The notes: generated from the sequence alone by a model not told the origin. A stretch of DNA of 19,202 nt from JAYEIA01 sp034659855 (GCA_034659855.1 JAYEIA010000354.1:1-19202); one strand, 5' to 3'; positions 7,056 through 14,841 are shown, numbered from the stretch's first letter. Made by a program: numbers and translations.

Positions 7056-8135
7056 TTACTCAAACTCAAATTGAATTTTCAGTTGAACCGGCAAATTTTT
7101 TGAAACCGTTTCAAAATTTGTAACACTCAAGCCCAATAATCGAACAGATTTTGCTTTAAAATCTACCGATTGCAATAACTCAATGCCCGCCGTCATTAAT
7201 TCTTCTTTCGTTTGAATCGCATATTCAAGTGTTTTACTGCGAGTAATTTGGTTAAAATCGGAAAATTTCACTTTCAGGCTGATCGTTTTACCGAATTTCC
7301 GGCTTTTCACAATTCTCTTTATTAGTGTTTCCCCTACATGGTCGAGTTTTTTTTGCATTGCCGAGACATCCGACAAATTTTCACTGAACGTATTTTCGGC
7401 ACCGACCGATTTTCTTTCTCTATGCGGATTTACTCCACGATTGTCGATTCCTCTGACTAAGCTGTAAAATTGACCCCCGGCTTTACCGAAGTAGCTTTTT
7501 AACCGCGATTTTGACCGATTTTTCAAATCCCTTCCAAAAAATATACCAACGTCGTGCATCTTTTCTGCCGTAACTTTTCCTATCCCAAAAAACTTTTCAA
7601 TGGGCAGGTCTTCCAAAAATTGTTCTGCCTCTTCAGGTTTAATCAAATACAAGCCGTCAGGCTTGTTATAATCAGAGGCTATTTTTGCCAAAAATTTATT
7701 GTACGAAACCCCGGCCGAAGCCGTCAAGTTTAACTCCTCTTTGATGGAATTACAGATTTTCTTTGCGATGAGTGTTGCTGAAGGTAAGTTTATTTTATTT
7801 TCGGTTACATCCAAAAATGCTTCATCTAAAGACAGCGGTTCAATAAGATCGGTATATCTTTCAAAAATATGGTGTATTGAAACAGAAACTTCCTTGTACA
7901 CCTCAAAGCGAGGACGTACCGCAATAACCCGGGGGCATAGATTTTTTGCCAGAAAGGCCGGCATGGCAGAATGGATGCCGTATTTTCGAGCCTCATAACT
8001 TGCTGCAGAAACCACCCCTCGTTTCGAAACTCCGCCAACGATCAGCGGCTTTCCGCAATATTCCGGATTATCTCTTTGCTCTACCGAAGCGTAGAAAGCA
8101 TCCATATCAATATGTATTATTTTGCGATATTCCAC
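7056..8135 (-). CDS. dinB: DNA polymerase IV (Y family)
   Basis: An error-prone translesion polymerase, 359 residues, close to E. coli Pol IV (351). The palm/fingers begin IIHIDMDAFYASVEQ, with metal ligand Asp10 and the steric-gate aromatic at Tyr15. The second metal pair Asp104-Glu105 lies in PLSLDEAFLDVT. A helix-hairpin-helix stretch is at about 170-215 and the little-finger domain at 240-345. The C terminus reads QLKIQFEFE, which resembles a weak sliding-clamp-binding QLxLF motif. The start is GTG at 8135. A good TTG-N19-TAATTTTG promoter ends only 4 bases before it, so the mRNA would be leaderless. No lexA, imuB or dnaE2 is adjacent. Confidence 0.96.
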   Translation of the reverse strand: MEYRKIIHIDMDAFYASVEQRDNPEYCGKPLIVGGVSKRGVVSAASYEARKYGIHSAMPAFLAKNLCPRVIAVRPRFEVYKEVSVSIHHIFERYTDLIEPLSLDEAFLDVTENKINLPSATLIAKKICNSIKEELNLTASAGVSYNKFLAKIASDYNKPDGLYLIKPEEAEQFLEDLPIEKFFGIGKVTAEKMHDVGIFFGRDLKNRSKSRLKSYFGKAGGQFYSLVRGIDNRGVNPHRERKSVGAENTFSENLSDVSAMQKKLDHVGETLIKRIVKSRKFGKTISLKVKFSDFNQITRSKTLEYAIQTKEELMTAGIELLQSVDFKAKSVRLLGLSVTNFETVSKNLPVQLKIQFEFE

Positions 8136-8139
8136 CGTT

Positions 8140-8169
8140 CAAAATTAGTCAATTTCTGATTTATTACAA
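8140..8169 (-). promoter_or_regulatory. dinB promoter, predicted leaderless
   Basis: On the minus strand TTG (8169-8167), a 19-base spacer and TAATTTTG (8147-8140) give an exact match to the Bacteroidota consensus. The box ends 4 bases before the GTG start, so transcription should begin at or next to the start codon. Confidence 0.55.
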
Positions 8170-8175
8170 CAGTGT

Positions 8176-8214
8176 AGTTTAAAAAGGTTAAAAGTTGAAA
8201 GTTTATAAAGTTAA
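8176..8214 (+). repeat. Family B repeat, partial copy 2
   Basis: This follows the family B sequence from its AGTTTAAAAAG onward, including GTTGAAAGTTTATAAAG, but lacks the TGAGTTC head. It lies in the dinB-atpB intergenic region and is the only copy not just after a stop codon. Confidence 0.55.
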
Positions 8215-8456
8215 GTATGTGATATTTAGTAAATTAGATAAAATTAGTACTTAACAAACATCATTTAAAATTGCGTTTTGTCAATATTGAACACCGTACC
8301 GCCTTGTAACAGTGGTACTATAATTTGTCTGTAACCGCATTTATATAAGTCATTTATTACACAGAGCAAACATTCAATATAACAGAGAGTTACAGAACCG
8401 GCATCACCTTTTCATGATTTTTCAAATTGAATGCTCTGTTTTAATAAAAAAATAGC
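8215..8456. other. dinB-atpB spacer with interrupted inverted repeat
   Basis: The 352-base gap between dinB and atpB holds the dinB promoter, a family B fragment, this stretch and the atpB promoter. Here ACAGAGC (8361-8367) and ATTCAAT (8372-8378) pair with the continuous ATTGAATGCTCTGT (8426-8439), leaving a 4-base bulge and a loop of about 47 bases. The right arm overlaps where the atpB -33 region would be. I see no gene or RNA family here. Confidence 0.4.
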
Positions 8457-8464
8457 TACTTTTG
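8457..8464 (+). promoter_or_regulatory. Putative atpB operon -7 box
   Basis: TACTTTTG matches TAnnTTTG exactly and ends 23 bases before the atpB ATG at 8488. The -33 element is poor (CTG at 8436-8438). This is likely the main promoter of the ATP synthase cluster. Confidence 0.5.
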
Positions 8465-8487
8465 TATCCGAAAATTAACTTTCTAAA

Positions 8488-9588
8488 ATGGAGTTTATGA
8501 CGTTTGTTGTAAAATATATATTGCGATATTTCCTATTTACAATTATTCTGACCGGTAGCCTAACCACTTTTGCTCAACACGGCGATGAACCCGATGCGCA
8601 TAATACACCTGCCGAAAAAGAACTAAATGCCGGGGACATGATTATGGAGCATATTGCTGATTCCTATGAATGGCACATAGCTACCATAGGAGAAACACAC
8701 ATCAGCGTTCCGTTGCCTATATTGGTTTACAGCAAGCATACCGGGTTTCATGCTTTTATGTCGAGTAAATTTCATCACGGGCATGACGCTTACGAAAATT
8801 TAAAAATAGCAGGAGAAGACAGTGAAAACAAGGGAAAAATTGTCGAAATATTCAACGGACAAGAAATCAGACCCTACGATATATCCATTACAAAGAATAC
8901 ATTAGCAATGTTTGTAAGCATTGCCATTCTTTTGCTTGTATTTCTTTCGGTTGCAAAAGCATATAACCGCCGGGAGAAAAAGGCTCCCAAAGGATTACAA
9001 TCGTTTCTGGAACCACTTATCTTGTTTATCAGAGATGACATTGCGAAAGCATCAATTGCCAAAAATCCGGAAAAATTCACTCCATTTCTATTGACCATAT
9101 TTTTCTTTATATTTCTGAATAACATTATGGGTCTAATCCCAATTTTTCCGGGCGGGGCAAACCTCACCGGCAATATTGCCATTACCATGGTTTTAGCGCT
9201 GTTCACTTTTGTGATAACGACGGTGAATGCCAATTTAAATTATTGGAAGCATATTGTAAATACTCCGGGAGTCCCGTGGTGGCTAAAACTTCCTGTGCCG
9301 CTTATGCCTGTCATTGAAACCATCGGTGTATTCACAAAACCGTTTGTACTCATGATTCGTTTGTTTGCCAATATTATGGCCGGGCACATTGTGGTTTTGG
9401 GCTTCTTCAGCATAATATTTGTCTTCGGAGCCATGTCAGTTGTCGCCGGTTACGGAGTTTCAGTACTGTCGATAATCTTTACGGTATTCTTAACGTTTTT
9501 AGAAATTTTAGTAGCCTTTATACAAGCATATGTTTTTACTTTATTGTCTGCCCTCTATTTTGGAATGGCAACCGAAGAAGGACATTAA
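8488..9588 (+). CDS. atpB: ATP synthase F0 subunit a
   Basis: A membrane stator subunit that forms the proton half-channels against the c-ring. It has 366 residues, about 95 longer than E. coli subunit a because of a secreted N-terminal extension. A signal-like helix at about 8-27 ends TFA-QHG, followed by a His/Asp-rich periplasmic region to about residue 135, as in other Bacteroidota. Five or more membrane helices follow. The essential arginine is in LMIRLFANIMAGH (near residue 290), and the last helices contain EILVAFIQAYVFTLLSALY. A second in-frame ATG at codon 4 is an alternative start. It is the first gene of the cluster. No atpI or atpZ is visible upstream. Confidence 0.97.
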   Translation: MEFMTFVVKYILRYFLFTIILTGSLTTFAQHGDEPDAHNTPAEKELNAGDMIMEHIADSYEWHIATIGETHISVPLPILVYSKHTGFHAFMSSKFHHGHDAYENLKIAGEDSENKGKIVEIFNGQEIRPYDISITKNTLAMFVSIAILLLVFLSVAKAYNRREKKAPKGLQSFLEPLILFIRDDIAKASIAKNPEKFTPFLLTIFFFIFLNNIMGLIPIFPGGANLTGNIAITMVLALFTFVITTVNANLNYWKHIVNTPGVPWWLKLPVPLMPVIETIGVFTKPFVLMIRLFANIMAGHIVVLGFFSIIFVFGAMSVVAGYGVSVLSIIFTVFLTFLEILVAFIQAYVFTLLSALYFGMATEEGH

Positions 9589-9624
9589 TTTAGATTTATT
9601 ATTAATAATTAAAAACAAATTACA

Positions 9625-9876
9625 ATGGATTTTTTAATTGTTTTATTACAAGCAGTCACTGATTACACAGCAATAGGAGCCGGACTCGGCGGAGGTATTG
9701 CAGTAATTGGTGCAGGATACGGAATTGGCCACTTGGGCGGCAAAGCTATGGACGCTATTGCCCGACAACCGGAAGCAGCAGGAGACATTCGTTCAAACAT
9801 GATTGTTGCAGCTGCATTGATAGAAGGTGTTGCCTTTTTTGCCATCGTTGTAAGTATGTTGGTTCTCTTCGTATAA
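9625..9876 (+). CDS. atpE: ATP synthase F0 subunit c
   Basis: The proteolipid of the rotor ring, 83 residues in a two-helix hairpin. Helix 1 is glycine-rich (GAGLGGGIAVIGAGYGIG, about 18-35), the polar loop is ARQPE (46-50), and helix 2 holds the ion-carrying Glu67 in ALIEGVAFF. The residues that mark sodium-binding c-rings (a Gln in helix 1, and Ser/Thr right after the Glu) are not there, so proton coupling is expected. It lies 36 bases after atpB. A terminator-like hairpin follows 13 bases after the stop, before atpF. Confidence 0.97.
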   Translation: MDFLIVLLQAVTDYTAIGAGLGGGIAVIGAGYGIGHLGGKAMDAIARQPEAAGDIRSNMIVAAALIEGVAFFAIVVSMLVLFV

Positions 9877-9889
9877 CCACTGCAAAAAC

Positions 9890-9925
9890 AAAGGGAGAGT
9901 AAGGATTGCTTGCCCTCCCTTTTTA
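9890..9925 (+). terminator. Hairpin with T-run between atpE and atpF
   Basis: AAAGGGAG (9890-9897) pairs perfectly with CTCCCTTT (9915-9922) across a 17-base loop, and the T-run reaches 9924. It sits within the operon, where a partial terminator would raise subunit c mRNA relative to the downstream genes. It may also be an mRNA-stabilising hairpin. Confidence 0.55.
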
Positions 9926-10012
9926 CAAAGAAATGAAAGGCAGTATGGTCTGAATTAATGACAGACAATTCTACTGCTGTAAAATATTTATTAATACATA
10001 ATACGATAAATT

Positions 10013-10507
10013 ATGGGTTTAGTAACTCCGGATTTTGGATTAGTTTTTTGGATGACCATATCGTTTGCATTGGTGGTTATTCTTCTCAAAAAATTTGCTT
10101 GGAAACCAATTCTCAGTGCATTAAAAACCAGAGAAGAGTCTATTGAAGAGGCGCTTGAGTCGGCAGAACGGGCAAAAACAAAAATGGAAGAGATAAAAGC
10201 CGACAACGAAAAAATACTGCAAGAAGCCAGAATGGAACGTAAACAGATGTTGGAAGATGCTGACAATATGAAAAAGAAAATCATAAGCGAAGCAAAAGAA
10301 GAAGCAGGTACTGAGGCAAATAAAATTATTGAATCGGCAAAAGCCCAAATTCAGAATGAAAAAAAGGATGCCATAAAAGAGTTGAAAACAAAAGTTGTGG
10401 ATATCTCTATTGACATTGCCGAAAAAATAATAAAGAAGAATCTCTCTGAAAACAGTAACCAATCAGATTATGCTTCTGAATTACTCAAAAACATAAACCT
10501 GAACTAA
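10013..10507 (+). CDS. atpF: ATP synthase F0 subunit b
   Basis: The peripheral stalk subunit, 164 residues. One membrane helix is at about 8-27 (LVFWMTISFALVVILLKKFAW). A long charged coiled coil rich in Lys, Glu and Ala (about 30-150) follows and would dimerise and reach subunit delta. KFAWKPILSALKTREESI just after the membrane helix is typical of subunit b. It starts 136 bases after atpE, the longest gap among the F0 genes and the one containing the hairpin. It ends 9 bases before atpH. Confidence 0.95.
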   Translation: MGLVTPDFGLVFWMTISFALVVILLKKFAWKPILSALKTREESIEEALESAERAKTKMEEIKADNEKILQEARMERKQMLEDADNMKKKIISEAKEEAGTEANKIIESAKAQIQNEKKDAIKELKTKVVDISIDIAEKIIKKNLSENSNQSDYASELLKNINLN

Positions 10508-10516
10508 GATACGGAT

Positions 10517-11050
10517 ATGGACTATAACAGAATAGCCGTACGGTATGCAAAAGCCTTGCTGAAAGCGGCAAAAGAAGATGACAAAGTCAACCAAATTCAC
10601 AACGACCTAAGAATAATAAGGGACGTAGCCGAAAAAAAGGAATTTCAACAGATGTTAGAAAATCCTGTATATTCAGGCACTCAAAAAAAGAAAATATTTA
10701 AGCAGATTTTTGAAGAAAAAATTGACAATCTTACCCTTCGTTTTTTAAATCTGTTGGCTGATAAAAACAGAGAAATGCTTTTACTCAATGCCATTAGAAA
10801 TTACGGTGCATTGTACCGCAAAGAAAATAATATCAGTAAAGTAACTTTTACTACAGCCTATAAAGCAGAGGCGGCTTTTGAAAAAGAAGTAAAAGAAGTT
10901 ATTGAATCAAAATTTGATACAACAGCTGAACTTTCAAGTGTTACAGACGAAGCTATTCTCGGTGGTTTTATTATAAATATTGAAGACCGCCAATTGGATG
11001 CTTCAGCGAAAGCAACGCTCAACAAAATCAGAAAAGAATTGATTAACTAA
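10517..11050 (+). CDS. atpH: ATP synthase F1 subunit delta
   Basis: Links the peripheral stalk to the top of the alpha/beta head. It is 177 residues, the usual length. The N terminus has the family-typical RIAVRYAKALLKAAKE. The C-terminal domain carries the conserved ILGGFIINIEDRQLDASAKATLNKIRKEL stretch (about residues 145-175). It lies between atpF (9 bases) and atpA (26 bases), so it is translated from the same message. Confidence 0.95.
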   Translation: MDYNRIAVRYAKALLKAAKEDDKVNQIHNDLRIIRDVAEKKEFQQMLENPVYSGTQKKKIFKQIFEEKIDNLTLRFLNLLADKNREMLLLNAIRNYGALYRKENNISKVTFTTAYKAEAAFEKEVKEVIESKFDTTAELSSVTDEAILGGFIINIEDRQLDASAKATLNKIRKELIN

Positions 11051-11076
11051 AAAAGAATAATCTAATACATTATATC

Positions 11077-12657
11077 ATGGCAGGAATAAACCCCGGAGAA
11101 ATTTCCGAAATATTAAAGAATCAACTCAAAGGAATAGACACCAGTGCAAAATTTGAAGAAACCGGTACCGTTCTTACTGTTGGAGACGGTATAGCTCGAA
11201 TATACGGACTAAGTGGAGTGCAATATAATGAAATGCTTGAATTTGAGAATGGTGTTAAAGCTATTGCCCTCAACCTTGAGGAAGATAACGTGGGTGCTGT
11301 ATTACTCGGGCCTACTTCAGGGATTAAGGAAGGTGATGTCGTAAAACGAATGAACCAAATTGCTTCCATTGATGCCGGAGAGGGATTGTTGGGGCGAGTG
11401 GTTAATACTATCGGGGAGCCTATTGACGGTAAAGGTGAAATTTCAGGAGAAAAATTTCTGATGCCTTTAGAAAGAAAAGCACCGGGTGTAATATACAGAC
11501 AACCCGTGAATGAACCGTTGCAGACCGGCATTAAAGCCGTTGACTCTATGATTCCTATCGGAAGAGGTCAGCGAGAACTTATTATTGGCGACCGCCAAAC
11601 CGGAAAAACAGCCATTGCTATTGATACGATTATTAATCAAAAAGATTTTTTTGACAAAGGAGAACCGGTCTATTGTATTTATGTTGCCATAGGGCAAAAA
11701 GGATCTACAGTAGCCAACATCTCAAAAATATTGGAGAAGAACGGTGCCATGGCATATACAACCATTGTGGCCGCCAATGCCTCAGATCCTGCCACATTAC
11801 AGTTTTATGCTCCGTATGCCGGTGCTGCCATTGGGGAATATTTCAGAGACACCGGAAGAGCAGCTCTAATTATTTTCGATGATTTGTCAAAACAAGCGGT
11901 GTCGTACCGAGAAGTGTCTCTGCTGCTCAGAAGACCACCCGGACGTGAAGCTTATCCCGGCGATGTATTTTACTTACACTCTCGTTTGTTGGAACGTTCT
12001 GCAAAAATCATCAACAACGATAGTATTGCTCAACAAATGAATGACATACCCGAGTCAATTAAAGATAAAGTTAAAGGTGGTGGATCACTAACGGCACTTC
12101 CGATAATTGAAACTCAGGAAGGCGATGTTTCAGCTTATATCCCCACCAATGTCATATCAATTACCGACGGTCAGATTTTCCTTGATACAGATTTATTTAA
12201 TAATGGAATAAGACCTGCCATCAACGTAGGTATTTCGGTATCACGTGTAGGCGGAAATGCTCAAATTAAATCAATGAAAAAAGTTGCCGGTACACTTAAA
12301 ATTGACCAAGCTCAATACAGAGAATTGGAAGCTTTCTCAAAATTCGGTTCCGATCTTGACAAAAGTACTCTGAATGTGCTTGAAAAAGGAGAACGAAACG
12401 TTGAAATACTCAAACAACGGCAGTTTACTCCTTTTAAGGTAGAAGATCAAGTGGCCATTATTTTTGCCGGAACAAAAGGTTTGCTTAGAGAAGTTCCTAT
12501 TGAGAATGTTGCAAAATTTGAGAAAGAATACTTGCAAGTTATGAAATCTGAGCATGGAGATATTCTGGAAACACTTAAAAAGGGAAAACCTTCTGACGAA
12601 GCTATAGAAGTCATGACAAAAACGGCGAAAGATATAGCTGCCGGTTATAAAGAATGA
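11077..12657 (+). CDS. atpA: ATP synthase F1 subunit alpha
   Basis: The non-catalytic nucleotide-binding subunit of the F1 head, 526 residues. It has an N-terminal beta-barrel (about 28-95), a P-loop GDRQTGKT at 171-178, a Walker B-like segment ALIIFDDLSKQA, and the arginine finger in ISVSRVGGNAQIK, supplied to the beta-subunit active site. All expected motifs are present. The stop codon is TGA at 12655-12657. Those three bases are also the first three of a family B repeat, so the repeat supplies the stop. The gene's partners atpD and atpC are not in the window. In Bacteroidota they are commonly at another locus. Confidence 0.98.
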   Translation: MAGINPGEISEILKNQLKGIDTSAKFEETGTVLTVGDGIARIYGLSGVQYNEMLEFENGVKAIALNLEEDNVGAVLLGPTSGIKEGDVVKRMNQIASIDAGEGLLGRVVNTIGEPIDGKGEISGEKFLMPLERKAPGVIYRQPVNEPLQTGIKAVDSMIPIGRGQRELIIGDRQTGKTAIAIDTIINQKDFFDKGEPVYCIYVAIGQKGSTVANISKILEKNGAMAYTTIVAANASDPATLQFYAPYAGAAIGEYFRDTGRAALIIFDDLSKQAVSYREVSLLLRRPPGREAYPGDVFYLHSRLLERSAKIINNDSIAQQMNDIPESIKDKVKGGGSLTALPIIETQEGDVSAYIPTNVISITDGQIFLDTDLFNNGIRPAINVGISVSRVGGNAQIKSMKKVAGTLKIDQAQYRELEAFSKFGSDLDKSTLNVLEKGERNVEILKQRQFTPFKVEDQVAIIFAGTKGLLREVPIENVAKFEKEYLQVMKSEHGDILETLKKGKPSDEAIEVMTKTAKDIAAGYKE

Positions 12658-12814
12658 GTTCAGTTTAAAAAATTTTAAAGTTGAAAGTTTATAAAGTTAA
12701 AATACTAAAAATAAGAGTTTTAAGTTAATTGTAAAATGATTTATAAAACCCTAATAATTAAGCACATAACTTGTTTTGCTAAAATAGAACATACTTTTTA
12801 GACTAGACTCAATA
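12655..12814 (+). repeat. Family B long repeat, copy 3 (160 bp)
   Basis: It begins with the atpA stop codon (TGAGTTCAG) and aligns without gaps to 14682-14841. I count about 17 differences in 160 positions. Landmarks shared by both are GTTGAAAGTTTATAAAG near the start, CACATAACTTGTTTTGCT in the middle and GACTCAATA at the end. It fills most of the atpA-acbP gap. Confidence 0.8.
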
Positions 12815-12843
12815 TAGTTTAACAAAACCAAAATTACAGACAC

Positions 12844-13101
12844 ATGTCAATCAGCACTTTTGAAGAAGCCGTCAAAGAATCAAAAAACTTGAACGAAAAA
12901 CCGTCAAATGATGTACTTTTAAAACTCTATGCTTTGTACAAGCAGGCAACAGAAGGAGATGTTTCCGGAGAACGTCCGGGAGGATTCGACTTCAAGGGGG
13001 CTGCAAAGTATGACGCATGGGAAAAACAAAAAGGCGTGACTACTGACAAAGCTAAAGAAGAATACATCAGCTTTGTAAAAGAATTACACGATAATCAATA
13101 G
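12844..13101 (+). CDS. Acyl-CoA-binding protein (ACBP)
   Basis: A small four-helix cytosolic protein that binds long-chain acyl-CoA esters and buffers or carries them for lipid metabolism. The 85-residue length is the family norm. The signature LLKLYALYKQATEGD (about 26-40), the RPGGFDFKGAAKYDAW block (45-59; classic proteins have KWDAW) and the late tyrosine in EEYISFVKEL are present, so the acyl-CoA pocket Tyr/Lys residues are intact. It sits between atpA (186 bases, mostly repeat) and atpG (120 bases), splitting the ATP synthase cluster. ACBP is best known from eukaryotes but also occurs in various bacteria including Bacteroidota. No link to ATP synthase function is visible beyond position. 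Confidence 0.94.
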   Translation: MSISTFEEAVKESKNLNEKPSNDVLLKLYALYKQATEGDVSGERPGGFDFKGAAKYDAWEKQKGVTTDKAKEEYISFVKELHDNQ

Positions 13102-13221
13102 TTATCAGATATTTAAAATTGAGATTGAACTATAGTTTTTGCCAATTTATACAGCATATAGTTTGACTCCGTTTTCTCAGCATTAGAAAAAAGAACGAAT
13201 ACCTTTATATCTTTCTTAATT

Positions 13222-14103
13222 ATGGCCAATTTAAAAGAAGTAAGAACAAGAATTAGTTCGGTGCAATCGACCCAACAAATTACCAAAGCAATGAAAATGG
13301 TCGCTGCGTCAAAATTGAGAAAAGCTCAAAATGCTATTTTAGATTTGCGGCCGTATGCTCAAAAGTTGCATGAACTGCTGTCTCATATCAGTGCTGCCGG
13401 AGCTTCTGAACAAATCAGTCCGTACACTGCCAAGCGTCAGCCCGAAAAAGTTCTTCTTATTGCCGTAAGTTCCAACAAAGGACTTTGTGGCCCGTTTAAT
13501 GCCAATGTGGCAAAACGTACTATGGAGCTTTGCAATGAAAAGTATAATAAACAATACAAATCAGGAAATCTCAAAATTGAAACTTTCGGAAAAAAAGTGG
13601 CCGAAACATTAAACAGTAAAGGTTTTGAAGTTTCCGAACAATTCAATGACATTTATGATGAATTAAGCTTTGAAAATGTTTCCGATTTTGCCGAGCAATT
13701 CATGAAACGCTTCGTTTCGGGAGAATATGACAGAGTGGAGCTGATATATAACCAATTTAAAAATGCAGCCGTTCAGATTCTAATCAATGAACAGTTTCTT
13801 CCTGTAGAAAAAGATCAAGAAGAGGCAGACAACAATCATGTGCAAGACTATATTTTTGAGCCTTCGGAAAATTACATCATGAAGACGTTGATTCCCGATT
13901 CGTTAAAAATACAGTTGTTCAAAGCGCTGTTAGACTCGGTGGCTTCGGAACACGGTGCAAGAATGACAGCCATGCATAAAGCGACTGACAATGCCGACGA
14001 CCTTATCAAAGAACTCAAACTGACATACAATAAAGCCAGACAGGCGGCAATTACAACCGAGATTTCTGAAATTACTGCCGGTTCTGAAGCATTAAGCGAT
14101 TAA
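13222..14103 (+). CDS. atpG: ATP synthase F1 subunit gamma
   Basis: The central rotor shaft subunit, 293 residues. The N-terminal helix has NLKEVRTRISSVQSTQQITKAMKMVAASKLRKAQ (about 3-36), the family signature that enters the alpha3beta3 head. The Rossmann-like centre has LIAVSSNKGLCGPFNANV (about 75-92). The C-terminal helix has SEHGARMTAMHKATDNADDLI and ends near QAAITTEISEITAGSEAL. It is separated from atpA by acbP and a long repeat, so it may depend on read-through or on its own promoter; none is clear in the 120 bases before it. Confidence 0.97.
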   Translation: MANLKEVRTRISSVQSTQQITKAMKMVAASKLRKAQNAILDLRPYAQKLHELLSHISAAGASEQISPYTAKRQPEKVLLIAVSSNKGLCGPFNANVAKRTMELCNEKYNKQYKSGNLKIETFGKKVAETLNSKGFEVSEQFNDIYDELSFENVSDFAEQFMKRFVSGEYDRVELIYNQFKNAAVQILINEQFLPVEKDQEEADNNHVQDYIFEPSENYIMKTLIPDSLKIQLFKALLDSVASEHGARMTAMHKATDNADDLIKELKLTYNKARQAAITTEISEITAGSEALSD

Positions 14104-14132
14104 GATTTTAACTTAAAATAAGCGGTATTAAA

Positions 14133-14681
14133 ATTAAAGGGGTATCTGTAAAAGCAACGATAGATTATGTCAAAGCAAAATTCCCGGAGCGATACAAGGA
14201 GTGGATCAACAGCTTGCCCGAAGAATCAGCCTCAATTTATGCCGGTTTAATAATGCCCTCCGCCTGGTATCCTTTAAAAGAAGCTTTTCTTATTCCTATT
14301 GAGCAAATGGGTGTTTTGTTCTACGATTCTGTGGAAGAAGCGGCTGTTGAAAGTGGCAAACATAGTGCTGAGTCAAGTTTAAAAGGAATTTATAAGATTT
14401 TTGTAAAAGTCCTTTCTCCGAGTTATGTTATTAAAAGAGGAACCAATGTTTTCTCTTCTTATTACAAACCGGCAAAAATTAAAGCCGAAAGTACTTCAAA
14501 ACATACCGCAAAAATAACCGTCCATAATTTCAAAAAAGAGGAAATTACAATCATTCACCGTATATCCGGGTGGATAAAACGAGCGGCCGAAATAACCGGT
14601 GCAACTAATATTGAAACCAAGATTTCAGAATCTGATTTAGACGGAGAAACCGTTTTTATTATTGATGTTAATTGGCAATAA
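14133..14681 (+). CDS. DUF2378-like (TIGR02265-type) protein, unusual start
   Basis: It resembles the DUF2378/TIGR02265 family known mainly from myxobacteria, related in fold to heme-NO-binding/V4R domains; function is unknown. Landmarks are KGVSVKATIDYVKAKF at the N terminus, LIMPSAWYPL, LKGIYKIFVKVLSPSYVIKRG, FSSYYKPAK, RISGWIKRAAEITGATN and a final DVNWQ. The homologous sequence begins well before the first ordinary start (TTG at 14214). The frame is open back to 14112 with only ATA (14118) and ATT (14127, 14133) as possible starts. I place the start at the ATT at 14133, giving 182 residues; a sequencing error or lost ATG is also possible. It lies 29 bases after atpG. A family B repeat begins directly after its TAA. 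Confidence 0.7.
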   Translation: MKGVSVKATIDYVKAKFPERYKEWINSLPEESASIYAGLIMPSAWYPLKEAFLIPIEQMGVLFYDSVEEAAVESGKHSAESSLKGIYKIFVKVLSPSYVIKRGTNVFSSYYKPAKIKAESTSKHTAKITVHNFKKEEITIIHRISGWIKRAAEITGATNIETKISESDLDGETVFIIDVNWQ

Positions 14682-14841
14682 TGAGTTCAGTTTAAAAAGT
14701 TATAAAGTTGAAAGTTTATAAAGTTAAAGTGTTAAAAATAAGAATTCTAAGTGAATTGTAAAATAATTTATAAAGCCCCGATAATCAAGCACATAACTTG
14801 TTTTGCTAAAATAAAACATACGTTTTAGACCGGACTCAATA
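14682..14841 (+). repeat. Family B long repeat, copy 4 (160 bp)
   Basis: It starts at the base after the DUF2378-like stop codon (TAA then TGAGTTCAG) and matches 12655-12814 at roughly 89% by hand count, without gaps. With that copy it brackets acbP, atpG and the DUF2378-like gene. Confidence 0.8.

Noticed and set aside
9625..9876. Sodium-translocating ATP synthase
   Set aside because: Subunit c lacks the helix-1 Gln and the Ser/Thr after the key Glu that form the sodium site.
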